A stretch of 64,000 nucleotides of DNA from assembly GCA_020744225.1 (NCBI GenBank), contig JAGMWG010000009.1, positions 434,001 to 498,000 on the forward strand. Reading direction: 5' to 3'. The position numbers and the translations under genes are program-made. Below the pieces are notes generated by a model that was not told the DNA's origin, made no database searches, and saw only the letters and a program-made list of their open reading frames with translations. This stretch comes from Paraphoma chrysanthemicola. Taxonomy: Eukaryota; Ascomycota; Dothideomycetes; Pleosporales; Phaeosphaeriaceae. Shown here in pieces: positions 1 to 10,407 of this stretch (the stretch's first letter is position 1; each line of letters starts with the position of its first letter).

Positions 1-105
1 GTACTGGGCCTGTCGCGGCTGTTGCGGCTGGGCCTGGAACTGTTCGAACGAGTGGACGCTCGTAGTGGATGCGCGCGAGAGCGGCCGATTGCTTCTCGTC
101 GACAT
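1..105 (-). CDS. 5' end of an unidentified gene, running off the left edge
   Basis: On the minus strand an ATG at 105-103 opens a frame that stays open to the window edge (35 codons). The peptide starts MSTRSNRPLSRASTTSV and then turns glutamine-rich (QFQAQPQQPRQAQ), a low-complexity composition usual for the disordered start of fungal regulatory or cytoskeletal proteins. No domain is visible, so I cannot name it. It would be transcribed away from Yop1, sharing the region 106-942 as a divergent promoter. The frame could still be chance, but the composition differs from the GC-rich noise frames next to it. Confidence 0.5.
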   Translation of the reverse strand, partial: MSTRSNRPLSRASTTSVHSFEQFQAQPQQPRQAQY

Positions 106-942
106 TGATGTGTTGGACCGCGAGCGGCGGATATCGGTAGCCATTGGACGGCGTCTGTTTACACCAAAACAAACGTGTTGCAGTCCGCTCCACAACGAGA
201 TCGAAGGCCGCTGGGACTACAGGCAAAAGTCGAGAAAGGTGATAAAGGATGCGTTCGCCGAGTCTTCCGCTCTGACAAACTCTAAAGCGAAGGTCGAGTC
301 AAAGGCGGGCTTCGGAGAGTTTGTTGTTTGGTACCGAATATAGGGCGAATCAGAAGGAGAGCGCGCAAAAGTCGAGTCGTGTTAGTATGATAGGGGGCGA
401 AAGATATTACGGTCCAGGACAGACGGCGGGCGCGGCGTGGTGGCCCTCGGTGTGGGTGACGATGTCGTGGAGCCGAGTGTTTGTTGTGTTGATTTCGTCT
501 GAGCAACGGAGAGCTGGCCGGACGGCGGCCGTGCACTTGGCCTGGATCACGTGCCACACACCTCAACCATGGAAGCGATGCAAAAGTGGAGCCAAATGAC
601 CATGCCTCGTCGCACCCTTGTCCGGCATGCGCAAATCGGGCGTGAGTGAATGCAAATGTCGCGTGCTTGATTATGCGTGCAGCACAGCGTGTGCGCACTC
701 GCATCGGTCGCCGAGCAGCTGCATCTGCTGGCTGGCGCTGGTTTGGCTTGTGAAAGAGTGCAGGTCGCGCGTCATCGCTAGCTTGATACGTCAGTCCCGC
801 TTCCCGCAGCCCACAATCGCTCCTCCATTATCTCCTCTCCTCCACAAAACATCCCCAGCGCACCCTGTACTACCACTCGCACGAGTCCTCTACCACACCC
901 ATATCTTCTAAGCATCACGATCAATCTCTAGCACATCTCACC
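106..942. other. Intergenic region between the left-edge gene and Yop1
   Basis: No gene is supported here. Open frames of 60-140 codons exist on both strands but have arginine/histidine-rich, low-quality composition and no recognisable motif. The last 150 bases are C/T-rich with a CACCATG context, as expected of a fungal 5' leader for the gene at 943. It probably serves as a divergent promoter. Confidence 0.5.
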
Positions 943-1739
943 ATGTCTGCCCAGGAGCGTGCCCAAGCTACCCTTTCGCAGCTCGATAAGGAGGTAAGCA
1001 TTACCACACGGAATGCGGCGCCATCTTCCACGCATATTAGCCTGTCATTCAAAGCCTCGCGCCTTGAAGCTGCGGCGTCGCAATGTTATCAGCTGTGGTG
1101 CTGACCATGTCGTGTGTTAGCTGTCCAAGTACCCCGCCCTCAACAATTTCGAGAAGCAGACCTCCGTCCCCAAGGTCTATGCCATCCTCGGTCTCGCTGG
1201 CCTCTACTTCTTCCTCATCTTCTTCAACATTGCCGGTGAATTTCTCGTCAACATCGCTGGCTTCATCATCCCCAGCTACTACTCTCTGAATGCCTTGTTT
1301 AGCGCCAGCAAGGTCGATGATACCCAGGTATACATTGAAACCTACGCGAGAAGCGCCCGCAAGTGCTAATCCACCCACAGTGGCTCACATACTGGGTTGT
1401 GTATGCCTTCTTGACCGTCTTTGAGAGCGCCGTTAGCGCCGTTTACTGGTTTCGTATGTACTGATCGTACCTTGCGAACTGGGACAACACTAATCTGTGC
1501 AGCCTTCTACTACACCTTCAAGTTCGTCCTCGTCCTTTGGATGGCTCTTCCCCAGACTGCGTAAGCGCAAGAACCCCTCCAAGTATTTCGACTAGGTACT
1601 GACGAAAATTAGTGGCGCCCAGATCATCTTCCGCTCCTTCCTCCAGCCAGTCTTCTCCCGCTACTTCTCCGAGTCTGGATCCACCGCCGCCAACCTCCGC
1701 GCAGCGGCTGACTCTGCTGGCAAGCCCCACGCCTCTTAG
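943..1739 (+). CDS. yop1: Yop1, ER membrane-shaping protein (REEP5/DP1/TB2-HVA22 family)
   Basis: Spliced exons are 943-993, 1121-1327, 1381-1453, 1503-1560 and 1613-1739, giving 171 residues; all joins are GT-AG and keep frame. The protein has the family layout: a short cytosolic start (MSAQERAQATLSQLDKE), a hydrophobic hairpin around residues 35-75 and a second hydrophobic hairpin with the signature LTYWVVYAFLTVFESAV, followed by a hydrophilic tail. The family inserts hairpins in the outer leaflet of tubular ER and promotes membrane curvature together with reticulons. Length matches the fungal orthologues (about 170-180). The start follows a CACC context. The first intron is the longest (127 bp), the rest are about 50 bp. 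Confidence 0.95.
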
Positions 1740-2412
1740 GCGAGCAAAATGATAAGAAGTTTCTGACAGCCCGCATGCTCAGACCGAGAGAAGGCAGCGC
1801 ACAAAGGAGCGAGTGGAGCTGTTGAGAATAAGATAAGAGGATCGGGAGCGAGAGCAGCGGCTGTCACCGCTTGGAAACGCTATACGAACAACGAAACACG
1901 ACTGATGGGTGGAACATGCGATGACAACGATGGTAATGGACGAAAGCGAAAGATATCCCTGCGTGTGGCTATCAAGTGCTCATGAACTCCTGTTGAGTCA
2001 GAAGTCTGATTGCGCTTTTGGTGTTTATAGATCACTGCTTTGGAAATGACATTGTTACTTTACTGGACTTTTGGCTTTGGCAAGTGTAGCCCACTATTCT
2101 TTCCGCTGAACGCGCTCACGTGCTTGGTCCTTTCCTATAGTGACAAGGTGATAAGTGCCCTTCTGAAAGGTGCGAGTTACGGTGAATACATTGGAAAAGG
2201 CCCGTTCAGCTGCAACAAACGCAGTATCAGTGAGATCCTAGCTCTATCGATCATTCACAGTCACGGCGGCGAATTGGTGACAATGTCTTGGCGCGACTTC
2301 CCGATACAACAATCCCCAAGCAAGATCCTATACACCTGAGCTAATCTCACAAGCTCCAACGGACTATCACAGTCATTTCCACTTGACGATATCCTTGAGT
2401 AGGTGCCTGATC
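1740..2412. other. Intergenic region downstream of Yop1
   Basis: No supported gene. A frame at 2040-2339 is open for 99 codons but shows no domain or conserved motif. The first part is presumably the Yop1 3' UTR. Confidence 0.5.
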
Positions 2413-2982
2413 ATGCTACCGTCCAATACGCCATAGTCCTTCCGCTTCCTCGACCTACCAAAGGAGTTACGGCTACTGGTGTATGAACACGTCGACAGCC
2501 CACGCCACCATCAGAAAGTGCCAATCCCTTCTCTTGGTAAGGACGCATACATCACATTTATCACCCGCGTTTCAAAACCGCCTGTGCCATCCATCATCCT
2601 TGTCAGCCGACTTGTCCATGAGGAGGCCAGTGTGACCTTAAGGAAAATCCGCCGATGGGGACACCACTCGATCGATGTTGCCCGCATCATTATTCCAGCC
2701 GCTTATGCTACAAGAATGGTGGAACAAACAGGCATCATCAGCAGTATCATGATGTGTCTGCAGTACACACGAAGCGATAGGTTCGACTACGACCCAATGT
2801 CACACGTAACGTGTAGCGCACTCTGTAGTCAAAGTGCTACGTTCGACATGTCGTACACCGAATTCCACGATCTCGTCGATGCCATCTGGGATTTCGCCAT
2901 CGTAAACGCTGACGTTGAGCATTTTCATCCCGTGCCTCGGCCATGTGCGTTTCCCTCGCCTTCTAATGATGTGGAATCATGA
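2413..2982 (+). pseudogene. F-box-like protein gene with an in-frame stop near its start
   Basis: An ATG at 2413 is followed in the same frame by TAG at 2434-2436, after which the frame is open to 2982. Directly behind the stop comes FRFLDLPKELRLLVYEHV, the LPxELRxxIY motif of ascomycete F-box-like proteins and nearly the same as the start of the neighbour at 3525. So the conserved motif is cut from the best start codon; the first ATG behind the stop (2479) lies inside the motif. Alternatives are an unseen upstream exon with an acceptor at the TAG, or a shortened protein from 2479. A further open stretch, 2979-3230, could be a last exon behind a GTGCGT donor at 2945, but that join creates a stop. 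Function is unknown; family members are presumed ubiquitin-ligase adaptors or orphan proteins. Confidence 0.5.
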
Positions 2983-3524
2983 CTGACCGATTTTGTCTAG
3001 AGTGCTACTGTAGCAGAGTCGAAATCCTCCTGGAAGGTGCTGGCGCTGGACCACAAATGGATACCTTTCTCATGAGACTGGCGAAAAGGGCAGAAGATAA
3101 CCGAATCGCCGTGGGTGTGTTTCGGTCCTGGGGCGGTGACATGCGCCTTGGAACTACCATGAAGAAGATGGTATGGGTCAAAGGCCTGGGGAGACTTGGC
3201 TATCTCAAATGGGTTGAGCACTGGCTGTAAATGGTGTCCAAGCAGCATTCCTTGCGCTGAAAGTCGGTGAAGGAGTGGAGCTCAAGCGAGAATCGGAGCT
3301 CAGGCGGCGACAGTCGTGGTTCAACTCCGCTTCACCTTCTTTCCCTCTTTGGATGCAAACGACCGTAAACTAGCGTGCCCTTTTTTAGTCAGCCACTCAA
3401 TCAACATCTCTCGTCTCTCACCCTCCACGTTGGTCAACTCTGGCGCGCAATTCCCCAAGCTCATCGTCACAACGGTATCAATCAGCGCAACTGATCGCAT
3501 CTCAGATCTCAACACCAGGTTACG
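2983..3524. other. Spacer between two F-box-like copies
   Basis: Contains a possible 3' exon of the upstream gene (open to 3230, plausible composition, with a repeat of Gly/Leu/Trp residues) and the presumed promoter of the copy at 3525. No other gene is supported. Confidence 0.35.
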
Positions 3525-4339
3525 ATGGCATCTACCTGCTTCCGCTTCCTGGATCTCCTGATGGAGTTGCGTCTCGACATCTACGATCACCTCACTACCC
3601 GTACTCACCACGAGCTCATACTATCAATCCGCGGCCAGTCAGAGCGCGTTACTTTGGTCACGTCAGATCCAATTCCACCCATCCATTGGGTCTGCAAGCT
3701 GCTACATGCGGAAGCCACTCCAATCCTCAAGGCCAAAGTTTCAGGTATGGCTGCTTCACGAGCAACACCTCGTACTGTGCCGACGAACGCCTCATCGATT
3801 GTGTCCTGGCGTACTTCGGAATGGCCATGAATATGGAAGACGAGAGCTACGAGACCTTCTTGGAAATGGTCCTCGAAACGGCCCAGCTCTTTAATCTCTC
3901 ACTTCAAGGCGACATACACCATTCCATCGCCCAGCATCTGCTACAAATGGAGAATTTCGTGCGCAAGTGCGATATGGGAAAAATCTGGCTGGCCGATGCT
4001 TTCGCCGTCGTTGAGCAACCGGAAGACATCTACACCAAGGTGATGGTCACACATACGATAGCTAAAGCTCAAGAGTTGGCGAGCCGTCTGATGGCTCTTC
4101 CCGAAGGACGATCGTACTCGTTGAACATACTTGTTCTTAGCAACAAGCATATCAGCCAAGACTTCAACCTGCAGACCCTGCTTTCACGCCTGGCCGATCT
4201 ATGCAAAGATTGGGAGATGAAAGCCTCTGTGTACTCTCATGGTTTTGAAAACGAGCCAGTCGATTTCAAGGATCCCATATTTTGGTTGTATTACGCTGGC
4301 ACTATTGACGAGAAAACTTGGAAAGATGAGTGGGCTTGA
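3525..4339 (+). pseudogene. F-box-like protein gene with a frameshift near 3740-3760
   Basis: The frame from ATG 3525 starts MASTCFRFLDLLMELRLDIYDHL, a paralogue of the damaged gene at 2413, and continues to a conserved CKLLHAEATPILKAKVS segment. From about 3750 the coding signal jumps to another frame that is open to 4339 and ends in a Trp-rich, charged tail. No GT-AG pair of usable size joins the two frames, so a single-base deletion (or a sequence error) around 3740-3760 fits best; an AAAGTTT run lies there. Intact length would be about 270 residues, normal for this orphan family. Function unknown. If RNA shows a small intron here the gene is intact. Confidence 0.5.
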
Positions 4340-5517
4340 CGATAGCACCTGCGTACAATGTGGGCAAGACAGGAACGGCGAACTGTGCTTCAAAGTTGGC
4401 TCAACATACGGAACAACGACTAGTGCGCCAACATCGAGCCTCGTCCCTGCCAACAGGCGCACAGAAGTTATACTGAATTGTCTTTATGGCGTGGTAGAAG
4501 ACGCAATACAGCATCAAAATGGACAGAAGCAACTTAAGCCTCATTTTTGAACTCGTCAACATGATATTCAGTCGAGAAGCTCACGCGTCTCTCCGTGGAC
4601 GGGGCCGCAGCTGACCAGCCCGCGTTCTTATACTGGCTTCGGCCCCGCATTCACCAGATTAGCGAAGGGTTGGGAAAAGGTGCACAGGCAATCGAAGATG
4701 ATACTACTATAGAACGAATCTCATTGCGTCGCCACAAGCACGGGTGGTTTCAACTCATCTAATAATACTACCTCCGATCTCGTCCCAAAACTTCATAACA
4801 TAACTCAATTTCAGCAGCCTCTTCTTTCCTCTTCATGCCACGTATGCCCACTCCATCTACCCCGATCGTATTGATAACATATTATACGTCAACTCTCGAG
4901 CAACCTGGTAGGGCTACAACTATACCCCACGCTTGCCCTCCAAAGCCCTCGTCACTACGCCCTATATCGTCAATATAGCACTCTACTGCATTGACTTCAT
5001 GGTTATTGTTCGATATTCGGACATTCCAGAAATTGAAATCCGCTGTGTTTCACGGTGTCAATGAACTCCCCTGGCTATCGAAATGTTTCTGACTGCGTCA
5101 CCAAAACAATTTTGCAGCTAACTGTGGAATGTAGCGAGGTTGTTCAGAATTGTCATTCCTGGATTCTACATTTGGCTACCTCATCAGGCTTATTAAAATA
5201 CGATACGAAGGTGGGCCATGTTGACTGACGTCTTGCTATTTTGTTCGAACGGAATTAAGAACAATGTCCGCCTACGCTACTTCACACAAATTTAGCCACG
5301 CACGAAAGACGCTAATGCAAACTGATGACCACGCTAGTTAAATGGACCAAAAGTGGCGACGATATTTCTACATCGAGTGAGTTATTTAGACAACGAGAGA
5401 TCCCAAAGTGAGTCGACATGTTCACAACATTTTATCTTCTCTTTACTCCAAATTACTAAAGCCCTTCGAAGCAGATCAATTTCCACATCATACCTCCTCT
5501 AGGTTCAACAAACCACC
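4340..5517. other. Intergenic, AT-richer stretch
   Basis: About 1.2 kb with frequent stops in all frames. I see no gene, RNA or clear repeat. The last 100 bases are the likely leader of the aldo-keto reductase gene (AACAAACCACCATG start context). Confidence 0.5.
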
Positions 5518-6733
5518 ATGGTCAAGACAATCCACTTCCAAGATGGCTTGCAGGTTCCATCGCCTGGCTTTGGTGCCATGGGTCTCAGCCACGCAATGGG
5601 CACCAAATTGAGTCCCGAAGAAGCTGAGCCCGCCTTGCTGAAGGCCATCGAGCTGGGCTGCACATTCTGGGATACCGCAGTTGCGTATGGAGCTGGTCTC
5701 AACGAGAAACTCCTCGGTGACTTTATCCGAAAGCACAATGTCCGAGATCAGATATTCAGTAAATCAAGCCCCACATATTGCTTTGCAAACTCTCCGCTGA
5801 CCAAATCCGTTCAGTTGCGTCAAAGTGCGCGATCAAAGTCTTCAACGGAGAGTCCGGCGTTACCAATTCCCCAAGCCATATCAAAGAATACATTGAGGGA
5901 ACCATTGAAAGACTAGGATTTACTCCAGATCTGTATTATTTGCATCGAATTGACCCAAACACGCCCCTCGAAGAGTCCATTCCTGCTCTTGATGAGCTTC
6001 GCAAAGCTGGCAAGACAAAGTACATCGGACTGTCGGAGTGTTCGGCTGCCACGCTGCGCAAAGCGAACTCGAGTGAGTGACGAAGGCCTGTTAGGAAGAA
6101 CAGGTAGCTAATTGGGTGCAATAGTCGCGAAGATTGATGCGATCCAGGCGGAGTACTCTGCGTTTGAGACAGGTCATGAGACCAACGGCTTGATTGATAC
6201 AGCGAGAGAACTTGGCGTGGCGTTTGTGGCGTTCAGTCCACTAGGTGAGTCGATATGATCTAACCCGACGAAGAGAAATGCGCTGACTTTGTTCGTCCGC
6301 TTGTTAAGGTCACGGATGGCTTGTCGACAACTTTGATTACAATTCTCCCGATGATTTCGCGAAAGACGATTTTCGTCGAACAGGTACGCCATCCTTTTGC
6401 GTGTTCTTCACAGCTCACTAACATACTGCCGCAATAGTCCCCAAATTCCAGGGCGAAAACTTCTACAAGAACAAGGCTATCGTCGAAGAGATTAAGAAGC
6501 TGGCAGTACGCAAAGGCTGTACCACGTCTCAGATTGCGCTCGCGTGGGTGGCATCTCAAGGCATGATTGCAATTCCTGGAACCACGAAGTCGAAGCGTTT
6601 GGAAGAGAATTGGGCGTCGAGAAATGTGGATTTGACGAAGGAGGAGATGAGTGAGATGAGGAGGATTGTTGACGCTGCGAAGCCGATCGGTGACCGGTTT
6701 TCCCCGGTTCACGGGGCGTTTGTAGGGCACTAG
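5518..6733 (+). CDS. Aldo-keto reductase (YakC/AKR13-like)
   Basis: Exons 5518-5758, 5815-6072, 6125-6244, 6309-6383 and 6438-6733 join in frame to 329 residues, the usual AKR length. The NADPH-dependent enzyme reduces carbonyl substrates in the cytosol. Visible signatures: the FGAMGLSHAMG start, the DTAVAYGAGLNEKLLG segment holding the catalytic Asp and Tyr, the Lys of IASKCAIKVF, the catalytic His in YYLHRID, and the C-terminal cofactor loop IPGTTKSKRLEEN. The FIASK join at the first intron exactly restores the family sequence. It lies convergent to the bZIP gene and close to two FAD oxidases, which suggests but does not prove a shared pathway. Substrate cannot be told. Confidence 0.93.
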
Positions 6734-7034
6734 AAGGCTACCAGACTACCTCGATCGGCTTTTACTGGCAAGTAACTGTCTCGCCATGGACTTTCCGGGC
6801 CAGCCCATTGAGAAGGCTAGAGTGTGTGAGTGCGGTGTGAAGGGAAAGTAGCAGTATCTGCTATCGCGCTCGCTGTGATTGGGGCATCCAACGTAATCTC
6901 AAGAAGCGTCGAACGCGACGCAATGAGTCTTCGATGGTACCCAGGTAGCCCTGAATTGTAGAGAACAATGAAGTCGTGAGCATTTTCAACGTCAGCTCTT
7001 CAGCACAACAGTACACGACTCGGAACTTTCAGCA
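6734..7034. other. Convergent 3' region
   Basis: Short spacer between the ends of the aldo-keto reductase and the bZIP gene; presumably both 3' UTRs. Nothing else seen. Confidence 0.5.
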
Positions 7035-7986
7035 TCATGCCTGGTCCAGGGGAATGCGGAACAGCGGCTTCTCATCTCGCAGTGCGCGCCACCTGTTCGT
7101 CGATCGAAAGAGATCCCAACAGCCAACAAGAGCCCAGGACCAAGTGCGCGCAAAGGATTCTGTGACTTCCCAACCGCTCGGATCCCAAGGGTCGCGCCAG
7201 ACGAGCACACCAGGGTCATGACAGACAAGTCCGCGCATATCATGACACAACTCGTCCTCGTCAAAGTTTTCGAATCCCCGGCGGAATAGGTTATCACGCA
7301 TCTCCGCTATTGGAAGCAGGTCGATCCAAGGATGATGGTGTGTAGCGCATTGAAGATAAGTTGGTCGTAGTCCCGCTGGAAGTTCTTGTTTGAGGGCTAC
7401 AGCAGTCTCTTCACCTTTCAGATCGAGATAGTTGAACGGCGAGAGTGCGCCATCGTCGCCCATTTGACTCGATGAGAGACCCAAGACTTCAACGTTCGTC
7501 CATAGTGCTCGGATAAAGTTGAACTGTGTCAAGCTTGGTCGAAGTGCGATAACTGGAGCACATGCGATATAGTACTGTTTTGCGAAAGCTTCGAAAGCGC
7601 GCATGACTCTTTTGTTATGCTCCGAATCCATGTCAAGAATGTGGACACTTTTCAGAGCAAGTGTGATCGATGTGACATCGGAATTTATGTTGCTTTGCTG
7701 TTGTACGTCCGGCGAAGAGATCATCAGCTGCATGCCTCGAGGGGCCACCGGTCCGCAGCGCTCCGTACCCTTTTGTTTTCGTGATCCTGTACTATATCAG
7801 CCAATGAGGACCAAATATGGTGGACTACAGCGGGGATTTACTGAGCATGCGCTGATTGCGCCGGTTTTGGATCCTCCTCCTCGCTTTCGGATCCGTTATG
7901 CCCGACCAGTCGTCCTCGTGCCTGATCCAGGCTTGAGCGATTTCATTGGCTCGCGTGCTCAACTCGGATGCACTTGAAAGTGCCAT
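7035..7986 (-). CDS. bZIP-type transcription factor with DUF3425-like C-terminus
   Basis: Two exons, complement of 7842-7986 and 7035-7786, give 298 residues. The first exon ends in a basic region (ITDPKARRRIQNRRNQRM) and the join at a TACAG acceptor continues it as LRSRKQKG, so the basic DNA-contact region spans the intron, a common place in this family. The remainder carries the DUF3425-type block, with HHPWIDLLPIAEMRDNL and a following FDEDELCHDM motif and a Trp-rich tail. Such proteins are fungal regulators, often near secondary-metabolism genes. The leucine zipper is short or degenerate. Its start lies 696 bp from that of the FAD oxidase on the other strand, so the two share a divergent promoter. 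Confidence 0.85.
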
Positions 7987-8682
7987 GACGCATTGTCAGT
8001 GCGAACGGCAAGAGCAATTCGCGTCTTAGAAGGAGTCGAGCAGCGGGAATGGTGTACAGTTCTCATGCAGCTTGATGACACTGACAGCATTTGACGGGTC
8101 CACGCAGGAACCAGTGCCTATTAATGTCTTCTCCCCCGCAACCAAGCGTTGGAAAGGGCGACCCGCGGTACATTCTCGGGCAGGCTAATGCAGGTGTCAT
8201 CAGCCCGCATTAGCGTCGAACTACTAGGGAACGTCTTTGCTAGAAGGCAACACCATACAAAATTGACCCTACGTATGCACCAAGGAATGCTGCATCAATC
8301 TCGGACGAATTTCACGAGCGCCAAGGACAGATAGTCCACCCAATTTTTGATATCGATTGAGCTATTTCGACACAATGACGAATGCCACTGATGAAGACCC
8401 TGACTTGTGCCACACGATCGTCGAGGGCAAGAACGGAGTTATGGCTCAACAGGGCTGTGCGCAAATGAGTGGTAGATCAGCCAAGAGTTTGGATTTGCGA
8501 TGAAATGACTATCTGTAAGGCTTAAAGAGTGAACTTTCGTCTATGGCAGCTTTCGCAACACAACCCAACCATCAACCAAAGAGTCTCGTTTCAGGGACTT
8601 CGCATTACAACTACATCCAAACCCCCATTGATAGCGCCACTGCACGTTGTTGTAGCCTTACCGTAGCAAGTAGCTCTTGAAT
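7987..8682. promoter_or_regulatory. Divergent promoter region, bZIP gene and FAD oxidase
   Basis: Gene-free stretch between two divergent starts. No perfect TGACTCA or TGACGTCA palindrome was found by eye. Short open frames here have no coding signal. Confidence 0.4.
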
Positions 8683-10407
8683 ATGCATTTGACACCGAGT
8701 TTACCTTTGTGGCTACTTCTGTCGAGCGCGAGGATTCTGAAAGCTAGGCAGGATGTCATCTCACCAAATTGTCAGAAGGCCGTAAGTCTTCTCATCATGG
8801 GCGGCATCAAGACAGACTCGTAAGCTAACCATACGTGCTTGCAGTGCAGCATTCTAGAGCACAAATTCGGGTCTTCGGCTGTACACTACTACGGAAGCGA
8901 CAACTTCACGCTCTGGGACGCAAAGCAAAACGATGTTCAGTACGCATGCCGATTTGAGCCCTCGAACACAACGGACGTTTCGAATGCTCTTCGCGTGCTC
9001 ACTAAAACTTGGTGCAAGTTTGCTGTCAAGTGTGGCGGTCACTCTCGCGACCCAGACTTTTCGAACTCGGTGGGCGGTGTGACAGTTGACTTGAGGCGAA
9101 TGAACAGTGTCGATGTGGCAATAAACGGGTCCGTTGCGAGAGTTGGAGGCGGGGCTGTTGTGGCAGACGTCTATGCGTCTCTTGACACGCGCAACCTTTC
9201 TTTTGTTGGCGGACGTGTCGGTAGTGTAGGAGTTGGTGGCTTCGCTAGTGGAGGAGGCACATCACCACTTTCGTCTCGAGAAGGGTGGGCCCTCGATAGC
9301 ATCTATGAGTATGAGGCAAGTTACCAGATCCCGCTTTTCCCATCAGATTCTGGACTGACATGAGCAGCTTGTTTTGGCGAATTCATCTATTGTCACCGTA
9401 AGCGAGCATCAGCATCCTGACCTCTATTGGGCTCTACGTGGCGCAGGCGGCGGAAACTTCGGCATTATTACTTCCTTCGTTGTACGAACGTTTCCCCAAG
9501 GACCGCTTTACGTCGACCGTCGAACTTGGAATGATACATACACAGAGGAAGTGGTGGACGAGATATACGATTTGTTCACAAATCCAGGAAATAGCACGAA
9601 TGCGGCCGCGGACTTCTACTATGGCTACGTCCAAGCCAGAGACGTTTTCATTCCAGCCGGTAGTCTGAGATACCTGGACCCCATTCAGAGCCCTCCCGCT
9701 TTGGCTTCAATTGATCAAATACCCGCTGTAACATCCAATGGACAGATTACCAGCCTAGGACTAAGCTCTGGACCGGGTCGTATACCATCTAATCCACCCC
9801 CTACCAGGTAAGGCACTAGTCTAATTGAACTTGATGCGCCGTCGAATGACTAGATATAGACATCTGTTCCAGACCACGACCACTTTCCCGTCTCGACAGT
9901 GGCTGCAAGGATCTCTGCAAATCTTTCGTGAAGAGGTAGAAGCCGTCAAGTCCGTAGCAGGCGTGAACCCGCAAATCATCAGTTACACAATCCCAGAGCG
10001 GGCCATTGCAGGCATGAGCGTCCGAGGAGGAAACGCTCTTGGTCTAGACAATGTGCAAGGACCACTACTTAGTAAGTCTGCCTCTAGCCATGAGAAGGAT
10101 GTGTGTGTGGCATGCACTTACCATTCTTGTAGTAACGTTCTTGAGTACATCCTGGCGACATTCAGAGGATGATACATTGATTGGCGACTTTTACGACCGA
10201 GTGTTTGCTCGACTGGAAGCGAGTTCCAAAAGCCTAAACGTCTACCATCCGTACAAGTACATTGGCTATGGTCGACTGGGCGAAGATATTTTCTCGTCTT
10301 ATGGAGCAGAGAATCGAAAAACCCTAGTGCAGATTCAAGAGAGTTTTGATCCGCAAGGAATTTTCACAACAAATGGGTTGTGTCGCGGTGGATTCAAACT
10401 TCGCTAA
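8683..10407 (+). CDS. Secreted FAD-linked oxidoreductase (berberine-bridge enzyme type)
   Basis: Exons 8683-8781, 8845-9315, 9368-9807, 9860-10071 and 10133-10407 give 498 residues. The start is a signal peptide (PLWLLLSSARIL). The PP-loop FAD domain carries KCGGHSRDPDF, whose His is the expected 8-alpha-histidyl flavin link, then GGRVGSVGVGGFASGGG and DLYWALRGAGGGNFGIIT. The C-terminal BBE segment is complete: YHPYKYIGYGRLGEDIFSSY and FDPQGIFTTNG. The family oxidises alcohols, sugars or alkaloid-like substrates with O2. The second intron begins GCAAGT instead of GTAAGT (a GC-AG intron, 9316-9367); the join restores EYELVLANSS. Neighbours suggest a common pathway with the enzyme at 12515. Substrate unknown. 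Confidence 0.92.

Noticed and set aside
282..704. 140-codon minus-strand frame
   Set aside because: Arg/His/Pro-rich noise composition, no motif, lies in a promoter-like GC-rich stretch; the true minus-strand start is at 105.
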